A stretch of DNA of 64,000 bases from Pararge aegeria (GCF_905163445.1 NC_053197.1:7068001-7132000); one strand, 5' to 3'. Positions 33,832-45,200 are shown, numbered from the stretch's first letter. Program-made: numbers and translations. The notes: a model not told the origin generated them from the letters alone.

Positions 33832-34166
33832 GACCTCTCTAGCGCAACGGTGAGCGCTGTGATTTAAAGGTCAGGGGTAATTAGGAGGTCCCGGGTTCGA
33901 TTCCCGTCAGGGGTAATTTGGAAATTTATAATTTCTGAATTTTCTCTGGTCTGGTGGGAGGCTTTCAACGTTCAAGTTACCACGATACCGACCACGACGT
34001 GCCACTAAGCGTTTTAGTGTTCCGGTCCGATGTCGAGTTAAAACCGATTCGGGGAATGACTACTATACTCCCTAACAGCTTAGCCCGCTTCCATCTTAGA
34101 CTGCATCATCACTTTCCACCAGGTGAGATTGCAGTCAAGAGCTAGCTTGTAGTGGAATAAAACAAA
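33832..34166 (+). repeat. SINE family C, best full-length copy
   Basis: The tRNA-like head 'gacctctctagcgcaacggt' is followed by GGGTTCGATTCCCGTC (B box, 33,894-33,909). Then 'tctggtctggtgggaggctt', 'cgacgtgccactaagcgttt', 'aggtgagattgcagtcaaga' and 'gtagtggaataaaac'. An 11-bp 'aggggtaatt' unit occurs twice (33,883 and 33,910). Reference copy for family C. Confidence 0.9.
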
Positions 34167-36540
34167 ATAGATTATATGAAGAACTCACTGGGAAGAAAGT
34201 TTCCTCAAGGTAGATTCCTTCACCTGAAAAGCTAGAGGAATGCAACTCGGTCCCCACTAAAGGGATTCAGATAGTAGCTCAATATAGGCTATCACAGTTT
34301 AAAAAATAAACGCATAGAATATTCTAAAAGAAATCATGTTCATACCACTACAATCTATAGGTTATAGACGCAGATTACAAAGCAATACTTAGTACTAGTT
34401 AACCTACGTAGCCACCTGCTACGGTATGTAGAGACTCAAATTACAAATGACGTAGCAAACCCAGCTTGCATCACTTTACCTACCTACCCATTACGTAGCT
34501 GACCCGTAGTACATGTAGTTAGTTTAGTCATATTACACATCAAAGTATTTCCTGCTTTATTTAAGTTTCACGTGTCTTTATATACTATGTTTCCTAGCTT
34601 CTAGTTTATCAGTGTAAAGATAACAAAATTTTCGGGCAAATAATTTTTTACTCTGCTTATCTATATTTTTTTTTCTTCTTTTAGTTATCTAATTTGTAAT
34701 AAAGATCAAAACAATAGAGCTAATATAATAATTAATTAATTTTTCAATAAATATAACTAAGGAATTAAGGAAAATATTTCACATAATAAATTGTTGTTGT
34801 TTAAGATCTCAAAGCTCTTAAGAAATAAAATTTTAAGCAGTTATAGAATAAAAAAATCAACAACATGCCAATTTGATGCGTATTTCTCATTAAATAACAT
34901 TTTGCATAATAAAATGGGTTAAACTTTATTGAATCGTGTTGTATATTGAACAATGAAGTAATAAAAAGTAACAATGTCAACTGTCCACTAGAGTTGACGC
35001 TTGAACTAGTTAGATCTTATAGATAGTATCTATCTAAGAACTATAAAGCTATATAGGAAGTAGAACTTGTAGCGATTAGTTAGTATAATTATTAAATATA
35101 TATAAATTAATATATTATAATTAAATTTATATACTTCAAAAAATATCCGTTCACAATTTTGTCACTGTATCAGAGATATTAAAACCTACTACCGTACCGG
35201 AGTATGTGCTGATGATACAATATGTTAGTGCCATTTCATTTTTTTGGTAACCTGGCGAAACGATTTACATAATCTGCCATAGCTCTCAGAAAACTGCATG
35301 CTTCACTTTCACTGCTTAACGGTTTTCGTTGGCAAGAATTCGGCAAATCGAATGATATGATATGATGAAACTCCTCGACTCTCAAGCAGACACTTTTTGC
35401 AGCGACTAAATAAATAAAATTTTCATAGATATCTAATCTAGAAATTTATATTGACTTAAGTGAGTTTTATACATTGCATAATATTAATATAGCTTAAAAT
35501 CAGCATGTTTATCTAAGCTCGCTTCTAAACTTTCTATGTTCGCTCATAATGTACATAAAACACAATATAACATACTAATATATTGTCTAACATGAGTATT
35601 CACACTTCGACCGTACTCGCACAGTAGCTTACGATAAGTATCTATAAGTAGCCAACATCCATTTCACATTGTAAGTAGTTCAAGTAAGTAGAATAATCGA
35701 ACTTTGCTTGGCACACTTGCCGCTTATTGTTAAGAGGTCACGTAAGTATATATATAGAAAGACGTATCACATTGAGTCTGTTTAATATTTTAATAAAGAA
35801 ATCCACCACAGATTTACCATGGTGTCGTAAAGTCGCTAAAGTCAAGTGAAAAAAAACATACACGATACAGAACAGACAGATGGGATGTGAATACTTTAAA
35901 AACTTTTATTCGCTTCCATGTCACTACAGATGATTGTTTGAGTTTAAACAGACAGCGCATTTGGAGTTAGCTTTATCATATTATGATCTTCGTTTACATA
36001 CGCTCGAAACTCACTGAACAGATAATTTCAAATCGATTGAGCACAGTGAAAGTTTCCATCCCACCAAATATTGATACAGCCTTACTGTAGTGCCAAATCG
36101 TTCTCAGACATGTCAAGGAGAAAGTCGTTCAGGCGAATAGCCAATAGATAGGCTTATCAACGCATCACGAATCGCCTGACGAAGCAATAATGCCGCTTTA
36201 TTATCAATCATACCTCTGTTCGACGATAAATTTGTGTAATTATGACGGCGAGTGGCCAAGATAAACATGATTAAATAACTACTGACCTCCTATCTGAAGT
36301 ACGCTTGCAGATAATACATTGTCCAGACCAGTGAAATAGGAAAACCCTGCATGATTTCCTTTTTTATAAATAATCCATCAATACCAACAGTGGAGTAAAA
36401 TATTTCAAAGAGAGATTAGAAAAGGTGGAAAAAGCGAGTCCAATTTGATAGGTGTAATGGACTGTGCATAGTGGAAAAATATTTGAATGATCCATCAATG
36501 GCTTATTAGTAATATACAAATGTCGTCATGCATGGGAGCG
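34167..36540. other. upstream flank of the host gene, no gene seen
   Basis: AT-rich, with fewer recognisable repeats than the DNA to its left. No tRNA-headed SINE or LINE end was found. It may hold regulatory DNA for the gene starting near 36.5 kb, but no motif is strong enough to call. Confidence 0.4.
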
Positions 36541-36690
36541 GTTATTACTTAATATCGCGTCGCTTGTTCAGTTATCAGCTCAGTGATGCGAGAACAAGGG
36601 CGTTATATGCACCTTCACGCTTTGCGTGAACGGAGTAGATTGTGAAAGCGTTAACATGTATCCCGTCACGCATTTTCATAATAATAAAGC
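36541..36690 (+). other. probable 5' UTR exon / promoter region of the host gene
   Basis: Two initiator-like TCAGT motifs occur at 36,567-36,590 ('tgttcagttatcagctcagt'). A donor AAAGC|GTGAGTGAAC lies at 36,690/36,691 and an acceptor 'taatcttttttcag' at 36,782, giving a 92-bp intron, a common size in insects. No ATG-initiated long frame exists here, so it would be untranslated leader. The start is a guess; the donor-acceptor pair is the better supported part. Confidence 0.4.
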
Positions 36691-36782
36691 GTGAGTGAAC
36701 TCAAATAAAAATTAGTGAAGAAATATTAATAAGCGGAAGTTCTTTTGATCAAAAATATCCCTCTAATTTAATCTTTTTTCAG

Positions 36783-37037
36783 TGCAAGATTTTCTATTTT
36801 ATTCACAGAATTGTATTTTTGACAGGACGATGACGGCAATCTGCTTTGTTTGCAATTTGCCGATCCTGTCCCATCAAGTAGGACTCGTGTGGGCTGGAGG
36901 AAATGGTTGGGACGAGCTCACACGGTCCACTCTAGAAGAATCAACCCTCAGACAACGCCTCGGCAGTCGCAGAGACTCGGCAGCACAAGTTTGCTGCCTA
37001 TCGCCACCAGAACCCGATGTCAACGACCAGCCCAGGG
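36783..37037 (+). CDS. exon A of the RRxS-rich gene (contains the likely start codon)
   Basis: The exon follows an acceptor (ttttttcag) at 36,782 and ends at the donor GGG|GTAAGTGACC (37,037/37,038) in phase 1. The first ATG, at 36,830, opens a frame of 69 codons plus one base. It reads MTAICFVCNLPILSH... and contains a C-x2-C pair at residues 5-8, SRRDSAAQ, and a Pro-rich end. Two other frames are partly open, but only this one joins exon B in frame with the same R-R-D-S style. The reading upstream of 36,830 has no ATG, so 36,830 is taken as the start; coding sequence is 36,830-37,037. No known domain is recognised. The product is probably a cytoplasmic scaffold or adaptor, but that is inference. 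Confidence 0.7.
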
Positions 37038-37227
37038 GTAAGTGACCTCAAAAGGCGTACAATATCATCGTTTAAAAATTAATCAGGTAGGTACAGTGTG
37101 TCCCTACACACTGTACCTACCTGATTTATTTTAGAGTAATTTACAATAAATCTTAAGGAACTTTTGGGTAAATTTTTTTCTTTGAATCTAAACAGCAAGA
37201 ATGTTCTGAAACTTGATTATCTTATAG
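37038..37227 (+). other. 190-bp intron with a perfect hairpin
   Basis: Bounded by GTAAGT (37,038) and 'cttatag' (37,221-37,227), phase 1. Inside it, 37,081-37,101 and 37,106-37,126 are perfect reverse complements (21 bp) separated by ccct. The arms contain the palindromic 'ggtaggtacagtgtgt'-type sequence. A pre-mRNA stem this close to the donor could affect splicing. Confidence 0.7.
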
Positions 37228-38622
37228 GTGGTCCTCGCCGACGACGGTCATCTCTTGCTCAACTCACAGATATTCTTCGTGAGTGGGGAGGCGGCGGAAG
37301 TAATGCGCCGAGACGCCAAAGAGCTCCATTGTCAAGACGTGAGACCTTAGCAGATCTTGCCCGATCTCTGCCCTGGGCGAGACACGAACCACCGCCCCGC
37401 CGTCGACGAGATTCTTCAGCAGACTCTGGAATAAAATCGTCTGCTTCAAAACGACGTGATTCAAAAGCTGCACCACAAGATTTTAAGTCCGAATTTATTG
37501 GCTTCTTAGACCGAAAAGATTCCACTACAGTTATGCCTAGCAGGGAAAGGCGTATTAAGAGACGTGGCTCCGGTGATGACAAAGAACGTAGAGATTCAGT
37601 TGAAGGACACAGACATCGTCGAGATTCTGTAGCAATAGCACCACCACGAGTTGTCGCGACTCATAAAAAGAGAAGAGGTTCTCCACCGACACCTGCACCC
37701 CCATCTTTTGTAGATGCTTCATCAGATCCCGGCCCTTCAACTCATTTACCATCTGTGACTGTAGTTACTGTTCATGAACCGAGTCGATCAGACGGAGAAT
37801 GTCCACCTATGACCATGCCTACAATTATCACGTCTGCCGTAACTCCTTCACCAACGTCACCTACAGTACCCACGGCTAATACTTCGCAAGGTACTCAAGC
37901 CACCCCAACTACTTCTACAGCTCAAGGTACTCAAGTAACACCAGGTGGAAGAACACCGCCAAATCTAGGTGGTCGAAGAGACTCTACGACACAATGCGGC
38001 CGAGCCAGGAGAGACTCTCGCGCAGCTGCTAGTCCGGAACGTAGATTGGGTAGATTACAAAGACAAGCCACAGCATTTGACGACCCTATTGGTCCGCCTG
38101 GTACGCGACGCAGGGACTCTGGACCCACATTGGAACCAGATGACGCGGGAAGAGCACGACGCGATTCCTTGAGCCCTGACTCAGCAGCAAGGCCACGGCG
38201 AGAAAGAAATCAGCTTAGTCCGGACAGAGCGGGTGGTGGTGAATTGAGTCCATCAGCAGCACGCCGACGAAGTCGTCTGAGACGACAGGCATCTTGTGCT
38301 CGAGTAGGTAGAGCTCGAAGTCCAGAGTCAAGTTCTTGTTCCAGTCGGGACCCTAGCCCATGTGCAAGGCCCCCTGAACGAACTATGTTTAGGCGACAAT
38401 CAACTACGGAAGAAATATTAATAGCGCGTGGTTTTCGCCGACAATCTACGACAGAGGAAATGATACGTTGCCGTAACTTTCGACGACAAAGTTCTCAGAG
38501 TGACGATGCATGTATGCGTGCTCGGGGACGCCGGGACTCATCTACACAAATATTGGATGGTACCATCGGCACTATGACTGTAGAGACTACCAGCACGTTC
38601 TTCGATTCCAGTACACAAACTG
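37228..38622 (+). CDS. exon B: Arg/Ser/Pro-rich region with repeated RRxS kinase-type motifs
   Basis: Entered in phase 1 from exon A (g|gt makes Gly) and left in phase 1 at the donor ACTG|GTAAGT (38,622/38,623); 465 codons, no stop. Order of content: basic start PRRRRSSLAQLTDILREW, then SRRETLADLARSLPWARHE, then a long disordered region rich in Arg, Ser, Pro and Thr with nine RRDS motifs. There are also RRGS and RRQAS motifs, a Thr/Pro-rich part (about 37,730-37,960) with a doubled QGTQ(A/V)TP, and three FRRQS(T/S) units at exactly 45-nt spacing (38,388, 38,433, 38,478). It ends ETTSTFFDSSTQT. R-R-x-S/T is the consensus of PKA-type basophilic kinases and overlaps 14-3-3 sites, so the region may be a phosphorylation platform; that is inference. 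The frame is GC-richer than the flanks, and codon-level openness over 1.4 kb in AT-rich DNA argues strongly for real coding sequence. The next exon of this transcript is not certain. I cannot name the gene. Confidence 0.85.
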
Positions 38623-39250
38623 GTAAGTAGCACTCACTTATCTTTTTAATATCAACTTCAAATTTGAAATATAATTATTTCAAGTAGGTCTAGTAATCGC
38701 ACTTTTGAAAAGTCAACTCTATGTTTTTCACTAGTGTTTTTACGTTCCATCAACATAAACAATCTCATGAAACGTGGTCGAAAAGAGAAATGAGCTCCGG
38801 CAAATATACGCCGTTTGCCTCTTTATTATTTTGTTTAAAATATTTTTTTTTTGTCGGCTTTGAAAATGAAAACTAATTGCAATAATACTAAACTATAATT
38901 TATTTTAGAATTTCAACCTGTCTGCTTCAAACGTTAGCAACGGAATAGCGAATTTTTTATTACCGAAAATAACGCAAAGATATGGACGGGAAAAATAGTC
39001 CGCGTGTCTTTATAAAGTTCATTAAGACTTTTCATATCAGAAACTTAGTATATCACCTGTTCATACTAAAGTAACTTGTTTAGAAATATGATTTAGATTC
39101 TATGATTCAACATTTCAAAGTTTTTCTTTATATTCGTGCGTATACTTATTGCTGATGAATGGTGATAATAAATTAAACTTTAAATTCGCTAAGCTACGAA
39201 ACTGAGCTTACTATCCACCTGCAATACGATCACAATACAAATTACAAATG
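38623..39250 (+). other. start of a large intron
   Basis: Begins GTAAGTAGCA after exon B. If the LIM-type exon at 51,176 belongs to the same transcript, the interval to it (12.5 kb) is one intron or several with unseen small exons. AT-rich; no coding seen here. Confidence 0.5.
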
Positions 39251-39960
39251 GAAGAGCCACGTGCTCGATCCCCGCCCATTCCTACCGGCCAATCGATTCA
39301 CGGGAAGTTTTGTCATCTCCCTCTAGCAGTAATGTGTGACGACTGTTTTATCGACGGAGAAGAGGTCTAGGGAAAGAAGGCCTTTTGTCACGAGAGGATT
39401 GTGAGCGGTGGCGCCATCTACGTTAGTTTAGGCGGGTGAGCTGCGAAAGCCACTTTATCGCACTTTGTAATAGCAGCGCATTCACACGGACCTCGGGAAC
39501 GAAATGAGATGAACACGGTCGTGAGGCGCAGGCTCGGCCGCCCGCGCCCTGTCATCTGTTGCCCACCGCTGCCATGTTTACTAAAACGAAAGTGACGTGC
39601 CGTACACAACGAATAACCTCTACAACATTGCATTGACAAGCTACAATTGCGAGTAAATATTTGTGGACCAACGCTGGTTGACATTGTCTCTGTATATCTA
39701 ACCTACATCGAATCAGTTTCTAAATAACGGACCATCGAATACAAATCGGGATTATTTTAACTTTTAATTTTTTGCTAAATATTTAATGAAAGTTGTTTTT
39801 TAGTAGTATATTAGTGTTGTGTTGTAGAATTAGTCGCGGGAAAGTGTTGAAGTGTGTCGAAGCGTGAACTGGACTTGACGTAAACAAGATATAAAATAAA
39901 CATTCCGTTTAGAAAAAAAAACACCAAATAGTCTCTAGTTTAAATAATAGCAAAACAAAT
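39250..39960 (+). promoter_or_regulatory. GC-rich, repeat-poor block: likely internal promoter
   Basis: GC content rises sharply (for example 'aggctcggccgcccgcgccc' near 39,530), with many CpGs, in an otherwise AT-rich window. The block has no recognisable transposon sequence. It includes a CACGTG E-box (39,258) and a CTCF-like GCGCCATCTA at 39,411-39,420, and it runs into a probable first exon. No TATA box is clear. A minus-strand open frame of 88 codons here is taken as a by-product of GC content. Confidence 0.55.
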
Positions 39961-40008
39961 ATTACTATTAAGAAGAGTTTGGTGCGCGTTTCAAAGTGGA
40001 TAACTATG
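39650..40008 (+). other. probable alternative first exon: 5' UTR ending in ATG
   Basis: The transcribed-looking stretch ends ...GGATAACTATG|GTAAGTCAAC at 40,008. The ATG (40,006-40,008) is the last codon before a perfect donor, so one Met codon would be spliced in phase 0 to the next exon. The exon start is not defined. If this is an alternative promoter of the same gene, its protein would lack the RRxS-rich part. The 51,176 exon is entered in phase 1, so at least one linking exon must exist. Confidence 0.5.
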
Positions 40009-41480
40009 GTAAGTCAACATTTTAAATTTAGAAGAAAAAAATCATAATTTACAGTTAAGCAATAATATTTTCATAATATTTTTTTATCTGATACAAAATC
40101 TAAATTTTTAGCTACTGAGCGATTTTTTAGACGATTTGTAGAAAAAAAAAACATAAATGAGAAAACAGGGCAAGTTTTGTTTCGAGTAAGTAAAGGATTG
40201 TCGTCTTTGTCAATAAAGGCATTGATATTCAAATTTATGTCAATTGGTACAAAATTAATTTAGATCACAGTATTGAAAATTGTTTTTAATAAATTAAAGA
40301 ATTGCATTTAACATGCAATATGAAGCTCAAGAGTTACTCAACTCAATACGTTTCATATTAATAAAAACAAATAATTTAAAATTTATTTATGCGAATGGTA
40401 ATTCGCATAATTCTTGCCAATTTGCAGCATTATCCAAAATATTGTAAATAAAAATCCTGTAATTCATGCTAATTACTAAATCGTAAATCGTAATAATGTA
40501 GTTAAGAAAAAGTTTGTCGTACAAAAGGATTATTTTGCCTTTTTCTTTTTTTCTTTTATAAACTCGGCTGAAGATACTGTCTACCAAATTTCAAAATGCT
40601 CGTAAATCTTAACACTAAAAATGTATAACTAACTTTTAGTGCTAAGATTAGAAAATCTTAGATGACCAGCCCCTATCCTATACTGACTCGTTATTAGGAA
40701 ACTTAAAGTTTTGGATGAGTTATGTGATACAAACTTCGTGATAATACTTTACCCCTTTTTATATTTCATTTTATTTTCAAGACCTTGTAGCAAACTGACA
40801 GCTCATTCGATGTAATAGGAATCCTTTTATAGCGGTTACTACGAGTAGTATCAACTGCGATCCAATCTCGTTAACTTTTATCATTGGCATAACGTTTTTC
40901 TCGTATTGAAAAATTTTTTCAGATGAAAACTTTTATCTGGGCAAATTTAAACTCAAAATATACATAATTAAAATTTACTTTTTACGGAAACGTTAAATTC
41001 ATCTGTGCAAATAATATTGGTGAATTAGAAATAAGAATATTTCCTAATTCAGAGTAGTAGTAATGACAGATGGAGAGACAGGCAAAATGATGGATGGACA
41101 AAATGTAACTTCACACGAGTAAACCAAAACTCCTGAACGAGTTTAAACGAGATTTGCCATGTTTTGTGTGCCATATAGCAATATGCTGTCCATTAAGCAG
41201 AGAAATGGAAATATTTATTAGTGTAACATAGCAGGACAAAATAATTTATTGGAATCCTAACCCCTAAACTAGAGGATCGTAGGGGCCAAGGCAGTCGTAA
41301 ACATAGATTAAAACATTGACTTGACTCTGAAATATTATTTATTAAGGTTAGGTAAAAAATTGCATAAACATTAGGTTTAGGTTTAAATACATTTATTCCC
41401 ATAAAAAGACCTAAGTCACTTACATAGGAAACTTAATTTTCTATAATAAATTAATACACTTCGCCATTAGACTAAACTAA
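40009..41480 (+). other. intron-like AT-rich DNA
   Basis: Follows the GTAAGT donor. No exon or known repeat is seen. Short minus-strand open frames (40,387-40,587, 41,193-41,402) have no recognisable domain. Confidence 0.4.
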
Positions 41481-41489
41481 ATTCATTTT

Positions 41490-41955
41490 TACTATTATCT
41501 ACTCATTCAATGTATTCGTCTTTAAATTTATTGGTATTACTTAATATATAAGAAGCTAATTTGGTTTTGAATATATTGAATGAGTTTACATTTTTTATAA
41601 GTATAGGTATTTTATTATAAAATTTGGCGCCATCAAAGGTAAGGGATTTTTTACCATAATTAGTTCTAGGTAAGGTAAGGAAACAAGCTCGACGAGTTTT
41701 ATTTTTCTTTTTTGTGAAAGTTTGTGAAATATATATATATATATATATCACTATAGATTTTTTGGTGGAAGTTCGAAAAGGATATTGGAAAAGAGTTTTT
41801 AGTATTTTATTTTGAACATTTTGCAGATGAGCGTATCTCCCGGGGAATACATCGTGCTAGATTTTTGATGGTGCCAGTCATTGATGCTAATTTGCTCCTT
41901 AGGTGTTCAATATGTGTATTCCAGTTTAAATTTCTATCAGTATTCCGGGTATACT
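41490..41955 (-). mobile_element. LINE fragment: RT thumb and C-terminus
   Basis: On the minus strand, with frameshifts, it reads DRNLNWNTHIEHLRSKLASM and TGTIKNLARCIPREIRSSAK (about 41,950-41,820). Then RRACFLTLPRTNYGKKSLTF and FDGAKFYNKIPILIKNVNSF to a stop near 41,503. This order is the post-catalytic region of Jockey/CR1-group LINE proteins. A (TA)n run at 41,731-41,748 has broken the frame. Catalytic motifs are absent. Confidence 0.75.
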
Positions 41956-43230
41956 GCTACACAGTGGTTAGTAAGTTCATGTACAAAACATTACCTACAT
42001 TTCACGAGGTACCTACAAAACAGTACCTACATTGACTCTCAAGTTGGACCAAAAATGCTAGGTACCTATTGTTTTCTGTTAAGAAATTCTCAGTACCAGC
42101 CTGGAACTAGAAAATCGACATTGAAAGTGCTGATGATGGTTTTGTATTTAATAATGATAAGTTATAAAATGAACTAGAACTTTGATGGTTTTCTCTCTCT
42201 ATTTTCGGATGAATATTTTTTTCAAATAAAAGAAACTGTCAGACACATAAAACACTTTATTTATCCTCATTCTAGTGGAAATTCGAATCACGTGGAGTTG
42301 TGGAGTCTTTCAAAGTAACTCGCGTGACGATAACTATTATGGTGTTTAGTATTTTATTATTGTCACATGAATTCAGTTCTTCGCAATAAAAAACTCATTT
42401 TACTGAACTGTTACGATTTTGCTAAACAAATTCACGAAATTGAAGAGTACTTGGTAAATTTTATTTATTTTCATAGATAAATATACCCCTGTACACAAGG
42501 TGCAGGTGATGACAAAAAAGTTGCAGTGGGTCTAGCGGTACAAAACCGTAGTATGTAAAAATCACTATCAAAGATCTACCTACGTCCAGTTGTGGACGTT
42601 TTGTGTTTCAGAATATAATTAAAAGAAAACATTAAAGTCGAAAAAAAGCGATATATATATATATAAAGAAAATTAACTGCAATTCCATATTCCACTGTTA
42701 AGTAAACATTGTGGAAGTATTTGAAAAGTTCGAAATCTTTTATGCCCGCCCGACTTCTTAAGCCTCCTATGTTTAACCGTTCTAAATCTGTATTGGTTAG
42801 TGCGGTTCGTTTTCAAAATAGTTCTGTAAGTTCTTCAAAATGTGCGAAATCTTGTTTCATTGTCATCATTTCTATCAAACCATTACCGGCCGACTAAATG
42901 GCTCGAATCTCCACAGAGAACAAAAAGGGTTTTTAAATCAGGTTATTTTAATATGTTTTGTTACCCTTTGAATTTGAGTTGTTTTTTAGATTGTATTACA
43001 CATATCCTTCAATAACCCACATAGACTTTTTTAAGTCTTAGTTGTAAAAAATTAAACGTCCTCCGTGTCCAATTTTAAAGATTTTTCATGACTTTTTACT
43101 TCGTAATCCAACTATGTTTTTTTAGTTCATTAGTTAAACTTTTAGGGTCCCGTTAAAATTTAATAAAAATCTTCGGGAGTTTGTAGGCGTAACTTTGTAC
43201 GACAGCAAATTACTCGCGATTTATTTATTG
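41956..43230 (+). other. intron-like DNA, no exon seen
   Basis: AT-rich. A (TA)n run occurs near 42,648-42,663. A 98-codon open frame (41,881-42,177) overlaps the LINE edge and has no recognisable domain. 'ctacgtccagttgtggacgt' near 42,580 may be a scrap of an RTE 3' end. Confidence 0.4.
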
Positions 43231-43373
43231 CATACCTGAGAGTTCTCTATAATGTTCTCAAAGTTGTTGAAGTCCACCAATCCGCACTAGGCCAGCGTGG
43301 TGGTTTACGGCCTGAACCCCTTCTTATTTTGGGAGGAGATCCGTGCTCTGTATTGGGCTGCTAATGGGTTTAT
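43231..43373 (+). repeat. SINE family B, 5'-truncated
   Basis: 'acctgagagttctctataat', 'gaagtccaccaatccgcact', 'ggcctgaaccccttcttatt' and 'gagatccgtgctctgtattg' give the family B body. It ends near 'aatgggtttata'. Confidence 0.8.
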
Positions 43374-44071
43374 ACGCATAAAGTATAATTTAATTTGGAA
43401 CCATTACAATAACATATTGAAGTTTGGTATGTATTGTTTTGAATTTTTTTTATGCATATACAAATTCATATTGTTTACTTATGTTGTGAATGGAAAAGTA
43501 TGTCTGTTTTATTGGTATCTACGTTCAGCTCAAACACCGCGCGATTTTGATGTAGTTTTGAGATAAAATAACTTGCATCCTACTTTTTCGGCTTTTTGGG
43601 ATAAAAGTATCCTAATTTGTGCCCTATTAGGATTTTACAATGAATAATTGTTAATTGTTATCCAATATCCATATAAGAACACTTTTATCTCAACAATCAT
43701 CCGAGGAACAATGCTTTTTATTTTATGGAAGCGGTCCAACGGAATTTAAAATCATATTACGTCAAGCTGAATAAGATAACCTATCTTGACAAAATTTAGC
43801 ATAGAGATAGTTTGTATTTTGAAAATGGACAAAAGATGCCTTGTAGCCTGCTAAAACGAAAGGTTTCCCATGGAATGAAAACCAATATTAACGCGCACGC
43901 AGTAATTTGCGGTCAACAGCTCGTTTAGGTACTTCTCGTACATAATCAAACTGTTTTAGTATTCACTGACATCCAATAATTATTCCAATGTTGTCAGTAC
44001 TTTTTCAAATTTCTTTTACCCAGGATATAGTTTGCGATTTAAATTGGTAACTTAAAGCGGCGTGAGTTTAA

Positions 44072-44303
44072 TGACTACCTCTCTGGTGTAGCGGTGAGTA
44101 CTGTGAGTTTACCGGTCTCCGGTTTGATTCCGGGCAGAGACAATTAGGGAATTTATTATTTCTGATTTACCTCTGGTCTAGTCTGGCTATGGCCGTGGCT
44201 AGTTACCACCCTACCGACAAAGACGTGCCGCTTAGCGATTAAGTGTTCCGGTGCGATATCGCGTAAAAACCTATTAGGGGTATGACTACCATACTCCCTA
44301 CCA
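44072..44303 (+). repeat. SINE family C, 3'-truncated
   Basis: The tRNA-like head 'gactacctctctggtgtagc' has a B box CCGGTTTGATTCCGG (one change from GGTTCGA). The body follows up to 'gactaccatactcccta' and then stops; the 'gattgcagtcaag' tail is missing. Confidence 0.8.
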
Positions 44304-44967
44304 AAAATAAAACATTCGAGTATCAGCTTCATACAAAAGTCTACGAGAGTTTAGAAGGTGAGACCTATCTATAGGTACTTTGTTTTTATGTGTTTATAAC
44401 CTGGTTACAACGGATTTTTTTCTAAATTTTAACACAGTCTTATAATCGCTAATGCAGTGCTAAATCATCTATCGGGCTTCTAATGCCATTGTCACATTAG
44501 ACTTATGTTTTATGCTGTGATAAGCGATGTCGCCACGTATATCTAGTGTGAATCTGGCTTAACAGTACAACGTCTAACGTCAATAATATATCAAGCTACC
44601 ACGCATAATGGACGTTTATATGGACCGTAAAGATATTTGAGCGTAAGTGTATTATGATTGTCACTAAAAGTGCCGGCCAAAATTTCCCGTCGGAAACTAT
44701 TTCAAAGTTATGTCACGTAAGTTTGTCTTTTATTTGAGTTAGAGAGGAGCTATAAAGTTATCGGCAGTTTAGAGTGTCACTGATTATTATATTAATCATA
44801 ATAAAACTACGAGCGGCCTCTTGAATATAAGGAAACGGGTCACGGAGTTCCTTTAAGATATATTTCTTCGATTTTTTCCCGTGATCGAAGTTTGTGTGCT
44901 TATAAACGTTGTAGAGCTTTTTCTTGTCCAAAATCCCATCTTTATTAATCAAAAAGTAAAATTACAA

Positions 44968-45045
44968 CTCTTCTCACATTGAGAACTGGCCAGGCTGGCC
45001 ACATGCTTCTGGGAACGTTATGGAGAACTCTCAGGCGGCTGTTTA
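44968..45045 (-). repeat. SINE family B fragment
   Basis: 'gaactggccaggctggccac' and 'gaacgttatggagaactctc' resemble the complement of the central family B body. Short and diverged. Confidence 0.45.
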
Positions 45046-45071
45046 TTTTGCTATAAAAGCAAGACATATAT

Positions 45072-45200
45072 TAATTAGAAGAAGAAGAAGAAAAAGTCTT
45101 TATTGCACATACAAATATAAAAACAGGTTAACAAAAAAAAAATAAAAAACTATACATATGCACAAAGGCGGTCTTATCGCTTGAAGCGAAGGTACTTAAT
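45072..45200 (-). mobile_element. LINE 3' tail (same group as the 25-kb LINE)
   Basis: The complement carries 'gcgataagaccgcctttgtg' (45,162-45,181) and 'gtgcaataaagacttttt' followed by (TTC)n at 45,078-45,100. This is the same tail order as 25,162-25,110 and 60,530-60,632. No coding remains. Confidence 0.7.

Noticed and set aside
37259..38172. Antisense and alternate-frame open frames in exon B
   Set aside because: Shadows of the real frame caused by its GC-rich, Arg-rich codons.
39418..39684. 88-codon minus-strand open frame
   Set aside because: Sits in the GC-rich promoter-like block, where stop codons are rarer; no domain.
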